Notes: a model not told the origin generated them from the letters alone. DNA of 64,000 nucleotides from Pseudomonas lini (GCF_001042905.1 NZ_JYLB01000001.1:682001-746000); one strand, 5' to 3'. Shown: positions 25,377-35,065, counted from the first letter of the stretch. Numbers and translations: made by a program.

Positions 25377-26189
25377 ATGTCTCAATACACCGCCTTCAGC
25401 GTCGAACTGGCCGATAACATCGCCCATGTGCAGATCAACCGCCCGGAAAAGATCAATTCGATGAACGCCGCGTTCTGGAGCGAGATCATCGAGATTTTCC
25501 AGTGGATCGACGATACCGACGAAGTCCGGGTGGTGGTACTCAGTGGTGCCGGCAAGCATTTTTCTTCCGGCATCGACCTGATGATGCTGGCCGGTGTGGC
25601 CAATGAGCTGGGTAAGGATGTCGGCCGCAATGCGCGCCTGCTACGGCGCAAGATCCTCGCGCTGCAAGCCTCGTTCAATGCCGTCGACAACTGCCGAAAG
25701 CCGGTACTGGCGGCGATTCAGGGTTATTGCCTGGGCGGCGCCATCGACCTGATTTCCGCCTGTGACATGCGTTACGCCGCCGAGGACGCGCAATTTTCCA
25801 TCAAGGAAATCGACATCGGCATGGCAGCCGATGTGGGCACTTTGCAACGCTTGCCACGGATAATCGGTGACGGCATGCTGCGTGAACTGGCTTACACTGG
25901 TCGCACCTTTGGCGCCGACGAAGCGCGCACCATCGGCCTGGTCAATCGCGTCTACAGCGACACCGCCAGCCTGCTTGAAGGCGTGATGGGCATTGCCCGT
26001 GAAATTGCCAGCAAGTCGCCGATTGCTATCACCGGCACCAAAGAGATGATCAGCTACATGCGTGACCATCGCATCGACGACGGCCTCGAATACGTCGCCA
26101 CCTGGAACGCCGCCATGCTGCAATCCACCGATCTGCGCGTGGCCATGGCCGCGCATATGAGCAAACAGAAACCCGAATTTCTGGATTGA
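25377..26189 (+). CDS. Crotonase / enoyl-CoA hydratase-isomerase family protein
   Basis: A 270-residue crotonase-fold enzyme. GKHFSSGIDLMML and the oxyanion loop GYCLGGAIDLISACDMRYA are present. The acidic pair sits in IKEIDIGMAADVGTLQRLP, where an Asp replaces the second hydratase Glu. This pattern is that of delta3,5-delta2,4-dienoyl-CoA isomerases, so it probably reshapes double bonds of unsaturated acyl-CoA during beta-oxidation. It is followed after six bases by nudC, probably co-transcribed. Confidence 0.88.
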   Translation: MSQYTAFSVELADNIAHVQINRPEKINSMNAAFWSEIIEIFQWIDDTDEVRVVVLSGAGKHFSSGIDLMMLAGVANELGKDVGRNARLLRRKILALQASFNAVDNCRKPVLAAIQGYCLGGAIDLISACDMRYAAEDAQFSIKEIDIGMAADVGTLQRLPRIIGDGMLRELAYTGRTFGADEARTIGLVNRVYSDTASLLEGVMGIAREIASKSPIAITGTKEMISYMRDHRIDDGLEYVATWNAAMLQSTDLRVAMAAHMSKQKPEFLD

Positions 26190-26195
26190 TTAACC

Positions 26196-27026
26196 ATGAC
26201 TTCACGCTGGACCACCGCAGTACTGGACACCGATCAACCCGGCGGTTGGGCCGTGGCACGCAGCCCCGAAGGCTTTTTGTTCGATGACAATGGCGCACTG
26301 TTTCCACGCGAATGGCTCAAGCGTCAGGACCTGTCGATTCTCGCCGAGCATGGCATCGGTCACCTGGATGGCGAACCGGTCTACCTGCTGGAGCTGCGCA
26401 GTCACAGCGACGTGCCGGGCTGCAACTGGAAAGGCCTGCGAGCGTTCATGCTCGAGGGCGATCACACCGTCTACAAGGTTCTCGGTTATGCCGCGCAAAT
26501 CGGGACCTGGGCCCGTGAACACCGCTTCTGCGGCAATTGCGGGCAGGTGATGAGCCAGGTGCCGCGTGAGCGGGCGATGTACTGTGAACCGTGTGATATA
26601 CGCCACTATCCGCGCATTTCACCGAGCATGATCGTGCTGGTGACCCGTGGCGACGAAGTCCTGCTGGCTCGTTCGCCGCGCTTTGTCACCGGGGTCTATA
26701 GCACCTTGGCGGGTTTTGCCGAGCCGGGTGAGTCGGCCGAGGACTGCCTGATTCGCGAGGTCCGCGAAGAGGTGCAGATCGAGGTCAAGAACATCCAGTA
26801 CATGGGCAGTCAATGCTGGCCGTTCCCACATTCGATGATGCTCGGTTTTCACGCCGAGTACGCCGGGGGCGAGATTGTCTGTCAGGAAGACGAGATCGAA
26901 GACGCCCAGTGGTTCAACGTGCACGAGCTGCCGCCATTGCCGGCGTCTCGCTCGATTGCCCGTTACCTGATCGACGTCTACGTGGCGCGGCGCTTAGGCC
27001 ACGCTGAACCAGTGCTGCCAAGCTAA
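26196..27026 (+). CDS. nudC: NAD(+) diphosphatase / NAD-capped RNA decapping hydrolase NudC
   Basis: A 276-residue Nudix enzyme with the NudC layout: N-terminal domain, zinc ribbon with Cys112, Cys115, Cys130 and Cys133, then the Nudix box from Gly173 ([20 protein letters not shown]). The NADH-specific motif follows as SQCWPFPHS, with Cys207 where the canonical form has Pro. It cleaves NAD(H) to NMN and AMP and removes NAD caps from RNA. Its last 33 bases overlap the convergent TSUP gene. Confidence 0.93.
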   Translation: MTSRWTTAVLDTDQPGGWAVARSPEGFLFDDNGALFPREWLKRQDLSILAEHGIGHLDGEPVYLLELRSHSDVPGCNWKGLRAFMLEGDHTVYKVLGYAAQIGTWAREHRFCGNCGQVMSQVPRERAMYCEPCDIRHYPRISPSMIVLVTRGDEVLLARSPRFVTGVYSTLAGFAEPGESAEDCLIREVREEVQIEVKNIQYMGSQCWPFPHSMMLGFHAEYAGGEIVCQEDEIEDAQWFNVHELPPLPASRSIARYLIDVYVARRLGHAEPVLPS

Positions 27027-27773
27027 CCGGACGGTCAAGCCGAGTACCACGGTGATGAACACCGGGCGAATGAACTTCGCACCGCCGCTGATGGCGGTGC
27101 GCGCGCCGAAGAAGGCGCCGACCATCACCGACAGGCCCATGCTCAGGCCGATGATCCAGTCCACCTGCCCGGAAAATATGAACACCGACAGCGCTGCGAT
27201 GTTGCTGACGAAGTTCATGCTGCGCGCCACGCCGCTGGCCTTGACCAGGTCGATGGGGTACATCAGCAGGCTGCTGACGGTCCAGAACGCCCCCGTTCCC
27301 GGCCCGGCCACGCCGTCGTAGAAACCGAGGCTGAAGCCTTGTGTCGATTGCCATTTTTTCTTGATCGGTGCGTCGCTGTCCAGCGGCGCCTTCGGTGTGC
27401 CGCCGAACAACAGATAAAGACCGCAAGCGAAAACGATCACCGGCAGCATCTTGTTCAGCCATTCCGCCGGCAAGTAATGAGCGACCACGGCGCCGGTGAG
27501 AGCACCCACCAACGTGCCGACGATGGCGTGCGTCCATTGCCGAGGATGGAACAGCTTGCGTCGGTAGAAAGTGAAACTGGCAGTGGCCGAGCCGAAGGTC
27601 GAACTGAGCTTGTTGGTGCCCAGCACCAGGTGCGGCGGCAGGCCGGCGGTCAGCAGCGCCGGAGTGGTCAACAGACCGCCACCGCCGGCGATGGCGTCGA
27701 TGAAACCGGCAATGAAAGCGACGAGGGCCAGAACGGCCAGGGTAGTGAGGTCAACGCTGAGTTCGAAAGGCAT
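26994..27773 (-). CDS. TSUP-family transporter (sulfite exporter TauE/SafE, YfcA-like)
   Basis: A 259-residue polytopic membrane protein with about eight hydrophobic segments. The N-terminal repeat [19 protein letters not shown] and the central [19 protein letters not shown] are TSUP signatures. Family members move sulfite, organosulfonates or other anions. The substrate here is unknown, though dimethylsulfone genes lie 250 bases further on. The 3' end overlaps nudC tail-to-tail by 33 bases. Confidence 0.9.
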   Translation of the reverse strand: MPFELSVDLTTLAVLALVAFIAGFIDAIAGGGGLLTTPALLTAGLPPHLVLGTNKLSSTFGSATASFTFYRRKLFHPRQWTHAIVGTLVGALTGAVVAHYLPAEWLNKMLPVIVFACGLYLLFGGTPKAPLDSDAPIKKKWQSTQGFSLGFYDGVAGPGTGAFWTVSSLLMYPIDLVKASGVARSMNFVSNIAALSVFIFSGQVDWIIGLSMGLSVMVGAFFGARTAISGGAKFIRPVFITVVLGLTVRLAWQHWFSVA

Positions 27774-27920
27774 GGAATGGGCTTATTCGGCAGGGCGCAG
27801 GAAGAGGGGCTGCGAGGAAGGCCGGTATCTTACCCATATCCAAACTCTGCGGCGACCGGTCTGGCGCAATGCATGCGCATGATCGGGTACGGCCCAATTG
27901 TCATGGCTGCACACAGTCTC

Positions 27921-28011
27921 TGTAGGAGCTGGCGAAGCCTGCGATCTTTTGATCTTGATCTTGAAAAAACAGAGCAAAGTCAAAAGATCGCAGGCTTCGC
28001 CAGCTCCTACA
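27921..28011. repeat. REP inverted pair, variant core GTAGGAGCTGGCGAAGCCTG
   Basis: Inverted arms with the compensating change CCGAAGG to GCGAAGC on both sides, so the hairpin is conserved while the sequence differs. Confidence 0.88.
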
Positions 28012-28027
28012 GGGATTGCGTGCAACC

Positions 28028-29269
28028 TTAGATTTTGTGCTGCGGCCCATTACCAATCTGCCACACAAACGGCGGTTCAGTCCCGTTAATCGCCCAGTCC
28101 CCGACAATCCGCGCCTTGTAGATCACCGGATTGTGCGATGACACGGTCCGCGCATTGCGCCAATGCCGGTCCAGCGATTTGCCTTCACGAACATCCGAAG
28201 CGCCCAAGGCATTGAACAGCGCCGTGGTCGCGCGCTGGATCAATTCCGAGACTACTACCTGAGCCTTGGCCGACTCAATCTCCGCTGCCACATTCGCCGC
28301 GCGCTCCAGCGCTTCATCCCCGGAGAACCGCGCCAGATAAGCCCGTTGTGCCGGTTGCGCAGCCTTCAACGCACTGGCTTCGGCGGCATACACCCACGCC
28401 GCCACTTCACCCACCACCTGCTGCACTTGCGAATCCTCGCTGACCCGTTGTGCATTGCCATGGCTGTAGATGCGTTTACGCTCGCGCACCTGATGCGCCA
28501 CATCGCGCAACGCGGCACGGCCAATCCCGGCCAGGGTCGCCAGCAGCACCAATTGATAAAACGCCGTCTGGTATTTGAAGCGGGTAGCGAAGTCGATGAT
28601 GTTCTCGGCGTCCACTTCAGCCTCGATAAACCGCGAGGAGCCGCTGCCCGTGGTGCGCTGGCCGAAACCGTCCCAGTCATCGCTCTGCACAATTCCCGGT
28701 TGGCGTGTGCGGACGGCGGCGATCACATCGCCGCCGGTATCGCTGCGCTGGGCATAGACGTCGATCCAGTCAGAGAAAATACTACCGGTGCTGTAGAACT
28801 TCTCGCCGTTGAGCCGCCACCGATCGCCGTCGGGCGAGACCTTGGTGATCACATCGCCGATCGCCACGCTGCCGATTTCGGTCCAGGCATTGCCGGCGAT
28901 GTCACCCTCGACAAAGCGTTTGAACCACAGATCCCGGCCCGGCCCCGGCGGTGAGTTCAAACGATCCTCGGCAAAGGCGAAATGCCCGCGCAAGGCCTGG
29001 GGCACGTTGGAATCGGCTTCGGCCAGTTCGATCAGCAATTCGAACAGCTGTGGCAGCGACGCGCCGCCACCGCCGTATTCAACCGGGACCCGCGCCGCGC
29101 CGAAGCCAGCCTCCTTGAGCCATTGGATCGGTTCGTAAGGCAGGCTGCGGCTTTGTTCGCGCTCAACGGCACCGGCGGCGATGCGCTGGAAGATTGGCCG
29201 AAAACGTGCGGCCAGCGCTTCATAGTCAGTGCCGATGGACAGCGGGTTGATTACTTGATGTTCGGTCAT
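28028..29269 (-). CDS. SfnB-type flavin-dependent oxidoreductase (acyl-CoA dehydrogenase/DszC-like fold)
   Basis: A 413-residue protein with the acyl-CoA dehydrogenase fold: helical N-terminal domain, central beta domain (GNAWTEIGS, WRLNGEKFYSTGS) and C-terminal helices. It lacks the usual catalytic Glu region and resembles FMN-dependent monooxygenases such as SfnB and DszC, which act in sulfur acquisition. An AAGGAG site lies seven bases before the chosen ATG; the longer frame to 29422 has no such support. Divergent from sfnG, which strengthens a sulfur role. An alternative is another organosulfur or thioester monooxygenase. Confidence 0.85.
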   Translation of the reverse strand: MTEHQVINPLSIGTDYEALAARFRPIFQRIAAGAVEREQSRSLPYEPIQWLKEAGFGAARVPVEYGGGGASLPQLFELLIELAEADSNVPQALRGHFAFAEDRLNSPPGPGRDLWFKRFVEGDIAGNAWTEIGSVAIGDVITKVSPDGDRWRLNGEKFYSTGSIFSDWIDVYAQRSDTGGDVIAAVRTRQPGIVQSDDWDGFGQRTTGSGSSRFIEAEVDAENIIDFATRFKYQTAFYQLVLLATLAGIGRAALRDVAHQVRERKRIYSHGNAQRVSEDSQVQQVVGEVAAWVYAAEASALKAAQPAQRAYLARFSGDEALERAANVAAEIESAKAQVVVSELIQRATTALFNALGASDVREGKSLDRHWRNARTVSSHNPVIYKARIVGDWAINGTEPPFVWQIGNGPQHKI

Positions 29270-29428
29270 GGGACAGCTCCTTGGAACGGCAGTGAGTGCC
29301 ATAGGGGATTGCACGGTCCATGCCGAAGCTCGCAGACCCTGGTTTATTGGATGTTGTGGATTTCGGCGTGGCCTGAATTGTTGCTGTGCCAACAGTGCAT
29401 CAGCAAATTGTTTCAGGTGCACCCGGAT

Positions 29429-29524
29429 CCCTGTGGGAGCGGGCTTGCTCGCGAAGGCGGTTTAACATTCAACATCTTTATTGGCTGGCATACCGCTTTC
29501 GCGAGCAAGCCCGCTCCCACAGGG
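29429..29524. repeat. REP inverted pair (GGGAGCGGGCTTGCTCGCGA type)
   Basis: Inverted arms of the GAGCGGGCTTGCTCGC variant, ending 47 bases upstream of the sigma-54-like promoter. Confidence 0.9.
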
Positions 29525-29571
29525 ATCTCGCTCGACTCAAGACGGTAGTGTCACAAATCGTGATTCAGCGC

Positions 29572-29586
29572 TGGCACGGTTGCTGC
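29572..29586 (+). promoter_or_regulatory. Sigma-54-type promoter of sfnG
   Basis: TGGCACGGTTGCTGC matches the -24/-12 pattern (TGGCACG-N4-TTGC) with one substitution in the -12 box. The GG and GC doublets are 12 bases apart as required. It lies about 40 bases before the sfnG ATG. sfn genes in Pseudomonas putida depend on sigma-54 and the enhancer-binding protein SfnR. Confidence 0.75.
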
Positions 29587-29626
29587 TCTGGCCTCAGGAC
29601 TTCCCTGAAAACCCGAGGACACGCCA

Positions 29627-30721
29627 ATGAGTCAGCAAGCCGTCAAATTTGCCTACTGGGTACCGAACGTCAGTGGCGGGCTGGTGGTCAGCAAGATCGA
29701 GCAGCGCACCCACTGGGGCATCGACTACAACCGCAAACTGGCGCAACTGGCCGAAGAGGCGGGGTTCGAATATGCCCTGACCCAGATTCGTTTCACCGCC
29801 GGTTATGGCGCCGAGTTCCAGCATGAATCCGTTGCCTTCAGCCATGCGCTGCTGGCCGCCACCACAAAATTGAAAGTCATCGCCGCGATCCTGCCGGGGC
29901 CATGGCAACCGGCGCTGGCGGCCAAGCAACTGGCAACCATCGATCAACTCACCAACGGCCGGGTGGCGGTGAACATTGTCAGCGGCTGGTTCAAGGGCGA
30001 GTTTCAGGCCATCGGCGAACACTGGCTGGAGCACGATGAACGTTATCGCCGCTCCGAAGAATTCATTCGTGCATTGAAGGGCATCTGGACCCAGGACAAC
30101 TTTACCTTTCGCGGCGACTTCTACCGCTTCGACAACTACAGCCTCAAACCCAAACCGCTGGGCCAGCCGGAAGTCTTTCAGGGCGGCAGCTCCCGTGCGG
30201 CCCGGGACATGGCGGCGCGGGTTTCGGACTGGTACTTCACCAACGGCAACACCCCCGAAGGCATCAAGGCCCAGGTCGACGACATTCGCACGAAAGCGGC
30301 TGCGAACAATCATTCGGTGAAGGTCGGGGTGAATGCTTTTGTCATCGCTCGCGACACCGAAGCAGAAGCACGGGCGGTGCTGGCGCAGATCATCGATCAG
30401 GCCGACCCCGAAGCCGTGAACGCCTTTGGCGATGCGGCGAAACAAGCGGGCAGGGCATCGCCCGAGGGTGAGGGCAACTGGGCCAAATCGACGTTTGAAG
30501 ACCTGGTGCAGTACAACGATGGCTTCAAGACCAATTTGATTGGCACGCCACAGCAGATCGCCGAGCGGATCGTCGCGTTGAAAGCAGTGGGCGTGGATTT
30601 GGTGCTGGCGGGGTTTCTGCACTTTCAGGAAGAGGTGGAATACTTCGGGAAGCGGGTGTTGCCGTTGGTGAGGGAGCTGGAGGCCAAGTCTCAGTTGAAG
30701 CAGACCGCCGCGGTAGCCTGA
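29627..30721 (+). CDS. sfnG: Dimethylsulfone monooxygenase SfnG (LLM-class flavin-dependent)
   Basis: A 364-residue FMNH2-dependent monooxygenase of the bacterial luciferase-like family. The N-terminus MSQQAVKFAYWVPNVSGGLV and the segment ALTQIRFTAGYGAE are characteristic of SfnG. It converts dimethylsulfone to methanesulfinate, supplying sulfur when sulfate is scarce. FMNH2 must come from a reductase not in this window. The promoter is sigma-54-like (29572). Length agrees with known SfnG. Confidence 0.93.
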   Translation: MSQQAVKFAYWVPNVSGGLVVSKIEQRTHWGIDYNRKLAQLAEEAGFEYALTQIRFTAGYGAEFQHESVAFSHALLAATTKLKVIAAILPGPWQPALAAKQLATIDQLTNGRVAVNIVSGWFKGEFQAIGEHWLEHDERYRRSEEFIRALKGIWTQDNFTFRGDFYRFDNYSLKPKPLGQPEVFQGGSSRAARDMAARVSDWYFTNGNTPEGIKAQVDDIRTKAAANNHSVKVGVNAFVIARDTEAEARAVLAQIIDQADPEAVNAFGDAAKQAGRASPEGEGNWAKSTFEDLVQYNDGFKTNLIGTPQQIAERIVALKAVGVDLVLAGFLHFQEEVEYFGKRVLPLVRELEAKSQLKQTAAVA

Positions 30722-30736
30722 ACACCACAAAAGCCA

Positions 30737-30827
30737 CTGTGGGAGCGGGCTTGCTCGCGAAGACGGACTGACATTCAACATAGATGTCGACTGACACACC
30801 GCTTTCGCGAGCAAGCCCGCTCCCACA
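30737..30827. repeat. REP inverted pair after sfnG
   Basis: Inverted arms of the GAGCGGGCTTGCTCGC variant between the convergent ends of sfnG and the DUF1348 gene; possible bidirectional terminator. Confidence 0.9.
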
Positions 30828-30843
30828 TTTGGACTGTGTGAAC

Positions 30844-31320
30844 CTATAGGCCCAAGTCCGACAAGCCCGGGTGATCATCCGGCCGGCGGCCCAGCGGCCA
30901 GTGGAACTTGCGGTCGCTTTCCTTGATTGGCATGTCGTTGATGCAGGCGTAACGGTTGAACATCAAGCCGTTCTCGTCGAACTCCCAGTTCTCGTTGCCA
31001 TAGGAACGGAACCAGTTGCCCGAGTCGTCATGCCATTCGTAGGCATAACGCACGGCGATACGGTTGTCGCCATGGGCCCAGAGTTCCTTGATCAGCCGGT
31101 AGTCCAATTCCTTGGCCCATTTGCGGGTCAGGAAAGCTTTGGCTTCTTCGCGGTTGTGAGCGAACTCGGCGCGGTTACGCCACTGGGTGTCCAGGGTGTA
31201 GGCCAGGGACACCCGTTCCGGGTCGCGGGAGTTCCAGCCGTCTTCGGCCAGGCGAACTTTTTCGATGGCCGATTCACGGGTAAACGGCGGCAATGGCGGA
31301 CGAACTTCGGCAGTAGACAT
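30844..31320 (-). CDS. DUF1348 / nuclear transport factor 2-like protein
   Basis: A 158-residue cone-shaped NTF2-like protein. [20 protein letters not shown] and the conserved [22 protein letters not shown] match the DUF1348 family, whose members are small stress- or redox-associated proteins of unknown reaction. GGGAG lies before the ATG; the longer frame to 31407 overlaps the regulator gene. It begins 57 bases after the TetR gene on the same strand, so TetR probably controls it. Confidence 0.87.
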   Translation of the reverse strand: MSTAEVRPPLPPFTRESAIEKVRLAEDGWNSRDPERVSLAYTLDTQWRNRAEFAHNREEAKAFLTRKWAKELDYRLIKELWAHGDNRIAVRYAYEWHDDSGNWFRSYGNENWEFDENGLMFNRYACINDMPIKESDRKFHWPLGRRPDDHPGLSDLGL

Positions 31321-31376
31321 ATAAAGTCTCCCTATCAAATTAACGTTCAAGCACGTTGTCGGGCTTATTAAAAGTG

Positions 31377-31940
31377 TTACAGGTCCAATAACTTTCGCGC
31401 CATGCATTGCGCATTATCGGCGGCACTGTGATCACCCATCACAAGCGCTACGGTAATGGCACCGTCGATCAGGATCAGCAGCTGTTTGGCCAGCGTCTCC
31501 GGGTCGTGTGCGCCATGTTCGGTACAGAGCTTGCGCACGTAGTCGAGCAGCTTCTGTTTGTGGTCTTTGGCGACCAGGCGAACCGGGTCTTGCGCATCGC
31601 CGGTTTCGCCGCTGGTGTTAATGAATGCGCAACCGCGAAAGCCTTCGGAGTCGAACCAGGTCTTGAGCACGGTAAACAGGTTGAGCAGCCGCTCGGCTGG
31701 GGTTTGCGCCTTGCCGACTTCGCTTCGATACCAATTCATCCAGCGCACATCGCGGCGTTGCAGGGCTGCGACGGTGAGCTCCTCCTTGTTGGCGAAGTAG
31801 CGGTAAATACTTTTTCTGGAAACGCCGGCGGTTTTCACCAGAAGATCCATGCCGGTGGCAGCGATGCCACTTTTGTAGATCAACTTTTCGGTGACATCCA
31901 GAATGATGTCGCGTGTGTCGTTGCTAGTGATTTCGTTCAT
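31377..31940 (-). CDS. TetR/AcrR-family transcriptional regulator
   Basis: A 187-residue repressor. The helix-turn-helix lies at residues ~10-55 ([41 protein letters not shown]), followed by an all-helical ligand domain with the TetR_C segment [18 protein letters not shown]. It would repress itself and the DUF1348 gene. The upstream palindrome at 31953 is a likely operator. The start is the ATG of MNEITSND; no strong ribosome site is visible, and a longer frame would run into REP sequence. Confidence 0.88.
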   Translation of the reverse strand: MNEITSNDTRDIILDVTEKLIYKSGIAATGMDLLVKTAGVSRKSIYRYFANKEELTVAALQRRDVRWMNWYRSEVGKAQTPAERLLNLFTVLKTWFDSEGFRGCAFINTSGETGDAQDPVRLVAKDHKQKLLDYVRKLCTEHGAHDPETLAKQLLILIDGAITVALVMGDHSAADNAQCMARKLLDL

Positions 31941-31952
31941 GTTGCGAACAGT

Positions 31953-31966
31953 AGAATGATCGTTCT
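31953..31966. promoter_or_regulatory. Candidate TetR operator
   Basis: AGAATGATCGTTCT is a 14-base palindrome with one mismatched pair, 13 bases upstream of the TetR ATG, next to a TTGACC -35-like hexamer. It is the usual size and place for autoregulation. Confidence 0.6.
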
Positions 31967-32008
31967 TCTTGGTCAATAAATTATTTTTGGCGACTGTGAA
32001 ATTGCCTT

Positions 32009-32070
32009 CGCGGGCAAGCCTCGCTCCTACAGAGGAATGCAATCAACCGTAGGAGCGAGGCTTGCCCGCG
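32009..32070. repeat. REP inverted pair between the TetR gene and pssA
   Basis: Compact pair of GCGGGCAAGCCTCGCTCCTA arms with a spacer of about 15 bases, in the divergent region. Confidence 0.9.
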
Positions 32071-32157
32071 AAGAGGCCATTACAGACAGTAACAAGACCC
32101 AAACCCATCCATGGTGTAAGCTCTCGGACTCTTCGGATTCGACCCTTTGCGAGCCCT

Positions 32158-33501
32158 ATGCCGTCGCTTTTCAAACGCTCTCTGCTGCCTAAACTGCGCA
32201 GTTTTCCGCTGACCGCCGATGCCGTCACCATCCTCTCTGGCGCCGCCGAGTTCCGTCGTTGCCTGCTGGAGCAAATCGCCCAGGCAACCCAGCGCATCTA
32301 TATCGTCGCGCTGTATCTGCAACAGGATGAGGCCGGGCAGGAAATCCTCGATGCCCTGCACGCCGCCAAACTGGCGCGCCCGGAACTGGACGTGGTGGTG
32401 GTCGTGGACTGGCTGCGTGCCCAGCGCGGTTTGATCGGTGCCGGCAAGCAGCCGGGCAACTCGGCCTGGTATCAGGAAACGACCCGCACCCACGAAAGCG
32501 TGGTGCCGGTGTACGGCGTGCCGGTGCAGACCCGCGAGCTGTTCGGCGTGCTGCATTTGAAGGGCTTCGTGATCGACGATTGCGTGCTCTACAGCGGAGC
32601 GAGCCTGAACAACGTTTACCTGCACAAATTCGACAAGTACCGCTTCGACCGTTATCACCTGCTGCAGAATCATGCGCTGGCCGATTCGATGCAGCACCTG
32701 ATTCAGCATGGTCTGATTGCCTCAAAAGCGGTGCATCGCCTCGACCTGCCAAACCTGCCGACCACCCGCAGCCTGCGCAACGATATCGGTGACCTGCGCA
32801 GCCGTCTCAAGCACGCGGCGTACGACACCACGGTGGGCAGCACGGCGAAGGGCGGTTTATCGGTCAGTCCATTGCTCGGTGTGGGCAAGAACAACCCGTT
32901 GAGTCGGGTGATCTGCGAGCTGATCGCCAGCGCTCAACATCAGCTGACCATCTGCACCCCATACTTCAACCTGCCGCTGGCAGTGACCCGGGAAATCAAT
33001 CGGGCGCTGGCGCGGGGCGTGAAGATCGACATCATCGTCGGCGACAAAACCGCCAACGACTTCTACATTCCGCCGAGCGAGCCGTTCAAGGTCATCGCGG
33101 CGCTGCCATACCTTTACGAGATCAGTCTGCGACGCTTCGCCAAGCGTCATCAGCGCAGCATCGACAACGGCAAGCTGAACCTGCATTTGTGGAAGGATGG
33201 CGACAACACCTATCACCTCAAGGGCATGTGGATCGATCAGCGCTACACCTTGCTTACCGGCAATAACCTCAATCCCCGAGCGTTCCGACTCGACCTGGAA
33301 AACGCGTTGCTGATCGATGATCCGAAAGGTGAATTGCTGGAGCCGCGTGGCAATGAGCTGACGGAGATTTTCCGGCACACCAGCCGCATTGAGCGGTATC
33401 AGGATCTGGAAACATTGCCGGATTACCCGGCGGGAGTGGCCAAGTTTCTCAAGCGTGTGAGTCGGGTACGGATCGAGCGGTTGTTGTATCGGATTTTGTG
33501 A
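32158..33501 (+). CDS. pssA: CDP-diacylglycerol--serine O-phosphatidyltransferase PssA (phospholipase D superfamily)
   Basis: A 447-residue enzyme that joins serine to CDP-diacylglycerol to give phosphatidylserine, precursor of phosphatidylethanolamine, at the inner membrane surface. Two HKD-type motifs are visible: His133-x-Lys135 (VLHLKGFVIDD) and His353-x-Lys355 (YHLKGMWID). Length and the KYRFDRYH and DFYIPPSEPFK segments match the gamma-proteobacterial PssA. I chose the ATG at 32158; the longer frame extends into REP sequence. Confidence 0.92.
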   Translation: MPSLFKRSLLPKLRSFPLTADAVTILSGAAEFRRCLLEQIAQATQRIYIVALYLQQDEAGQEILDALHAAKLARPELDVVVVVDWLRAQRGLIGAGKQPGNSAWYQETTRTHESVVPVYGVPVQTRELFGVLHLKGFVIDDCVLYSGASLNNVYLHKFDKYRFDRYHLLQNHALADSMQHLIQHGLIASKAVHRLDLPNLPTTRSLRNDIGDLRSRLKHAAYDTTVGSTAKGGLSVSPLLGVGKNNPLSRVICELIASAQHQLTICTPYFNLPLAVTREINRALARGVKIDIIVGDKTANDFYIPPSEPFKVIAALPYLYEISLRRFAKRHQRSIDNGKLNLHLWKDGDNTYHLKGMWIDQRYTLLTGNNLNPRAFRLDLENALLIDDPKGELLEPRGNELTEIFRHTSRIERYQDLETLPDYPAGVAKFLKRVSRVRIERLLYRIL

Positions 33502-33545
33502 GGGTTAATACGGCGGGGTAGGTGTGGCGCCTGCCCAAATGCCAT

Positions 33546-33684
33546 CGCGAGCAGGCTCGCTCCCACATTGGAATTGTGATCGACTCAAATCCAATGTGGG
33601 AGCGGGCTTGCTCGCGAAAGCGGTGTGTCAGGCGACATCAATGTTGACTGTTATGGCCCCTTCGCGAGCAAGCCCGCTCCCACA
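33546..33684. repeat. Cluster of three REP units between pssA and the AraC-type gene
   Basis: Three arms in alternating orientation: 33546-33567, 33594-33616 and 33663-33684. The first has the variant GAGCAGGCTCGC. The cluster fills most of the 274-base gap. Confidence 0.88.
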
Positions 33685-33775
33685 TGGATTCAGGCTGCCC
33701 ACAGGGATCTGCACCGGGCTGATGGCTGCGCTAATATGCTCACCACTCACACAAGAACAAGGCTCGCCACGGTCA

Positions 33776-34792
33776 ATGTCGGAAAAAGACACCATCTCCA
33801 TTCAACTGGTGCGTGAAGCGCTGTTGCAAAGTTGCGCCCCGGGCGCTGCCACCGAAGAGGTGTTGAACAAGGTCGGCATTGATCCGGCGTTGCTGGAAAC
33901 CACCGACGCCCGTGTTCCGGCCACCGCCTATGCACGGTTGTGGCGCTTGCTGGCCCGGCGCGGGGACGATGAGTTTTTTGGCATGGACCCGCGCAAGCTC
34001 AAGTCCGGCAGCCTGGAGTTTCTGTGTCGCTGCTCGATGGTCCAGCCGAGCCTGGCCACCGGGTTGACTTCTGGCCTGAGCTTCCTGTCGTTGATGCTAG
34101 AACGCATGCCCGCGCAACTGGTTCGCCAGCAAAGCCTGGCGGAAATCGTCCTGTTGGAAGACGACGAAGACCCGCGCCGCGCCTTCACCTATTTCACTTA
34201 CTGGATGATCGTGCACGGCGTGGCCTGCTGGCTGGCGGGGCGGCGGATTCCTATCCTGGCCATTGAGTTGCGTTGCCCTGCGCCGGATTTTTGTGATGAC
34301 TATCGGGTGATGTTCTCCGAGAACCTGCGGTTCGACCGGCCGCGCACGCGGATGATTTTCTCGGCCGATTGCCTGGATTTGCCGATCAAGCGCAGCGCTG
34401 AAGAATTGAAGCGATTCCTCGCCCATGCGCCGGCGAACATTCTGGTCAAGTACCGCGATCCGGAGAGTCTGGCCAGTCGGATCAAGCACGATCTGCGGCA
34501 ACTGCCTGCCGAGCATTGGCCGGAAACCGAGGCGCTGGCGCAGCAACTGTGCATGTCGGCCTCGACCCTGCGCCGCCGCCTGGCTGAAGAGGGGCAGACG
34601 TATCAGGGGCTCAAGGACAGCGTGCGTAAGGAACTGGCCATTGTCTGGTTGGCCGAACCGGCTATCAGCTTCGCCGAAATCGCTACTCGTTTGGGGTTTG
34701 CCGATGCGAGTTCGTTCTACAAGGCGTTTCGCAAGTGGTCGGGGTCTAATCCGGGGCATTATCGGAGTTTGATTCTTAACGAAGCCAGTTGA
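33776..34792 (+). CDS. AraC-family transcriptional regulator (OruR/ArgR-type N-terminal domain)
   Basis: A 338-residue regulator. Residues ~1-215 form the Arabinose_bd-like domain found in regulators of fatty acid and amine metabolism. Residues ~235-335 form the AraC DNA-binding domain with two helix-turn-helix units (LAQQLCMSASTLRRRLAEEG and FAEIATRLGFADASSFYKAF). It lies directly upstream of and parallel to the acyl-CoA oxidation operon starting at 35066, so it most likely activates that operon. The start is set where homology begins; upstream frame is REP-derived. Confidence 0.9.
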   Translation: MSEKDTISIQLVREALLQSCAPGAATEEVLNKVGIDPALLETTDARVPATAYARLWRLLARRGDDEFFGMDPRKLKSGSLEFLCRCSMVQPSLATGLTSGLSFLSLMLERMPAQLVRQQSLAEIVLLEDDEDPRRAFTYFTYWMIVHGVACWLAGRRIPILAIELRCPAPDFCDDYRVMFSENLRFDRPRTRMIFSADCLDLPIKRSAEELKRFLAHAPANILVKYRDPESLASRIKHDLRQLPAEHWPETEALAQQLCMSASTLRRRLAEEGQTYQGLKDSVRKELAIVWLAEPAISFAEIATRLGFADASSFYKAFRKWSGSNPGHYRSLILNEAS

Positions 34793-34824
34793 TCCGGATT
34801 GTGTGGTGCCTGAGCCGGCGCCAT

Positions 34825-34910
34825 CGCGGGCAAGCCCGCTCCCACAGTGATATGCGATGACCATAAATGTTGTACACGCCGCAAAACCTGTGGGAGCAGG
34901 CTTGCCCGCG
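34825..34910. repeat. REP inverted pair upstream of the acyl-CoA synthetase gene
   Basis: Inverted arms, the second with one change (GAGCAGGCTTGCCCGC), between the AraC-type gene and the operon promoter region (34911-35065). Confidence 0.9.
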
Positions 34911-35065
34911 ATGGCGTCCGTCCAGGCGACGCATCCCTTGAACCTTGGCCAAACCAGTCACACAATTTGATAGCTTTGACCATTGTCCCGCGCCCCGCGC
35001 AGAGCGAGTATTTCCCTGTTATTTACGGTTCCCCAACCTAATAAAAATACACAGGGATTCTGGCA

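Larger units (their letters stand above)
29270..29626. other. Divergent intergenic region between the SfnB-like gene and sfnG
   Basis: 357 bases without a gene. It holds a REP pair (29429-29524) and a sigma-54-type promoter (29572-29586) pointing to sfnG. No clear promoter for the SfnB-like gene was recognised. Confidence 0.7.
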
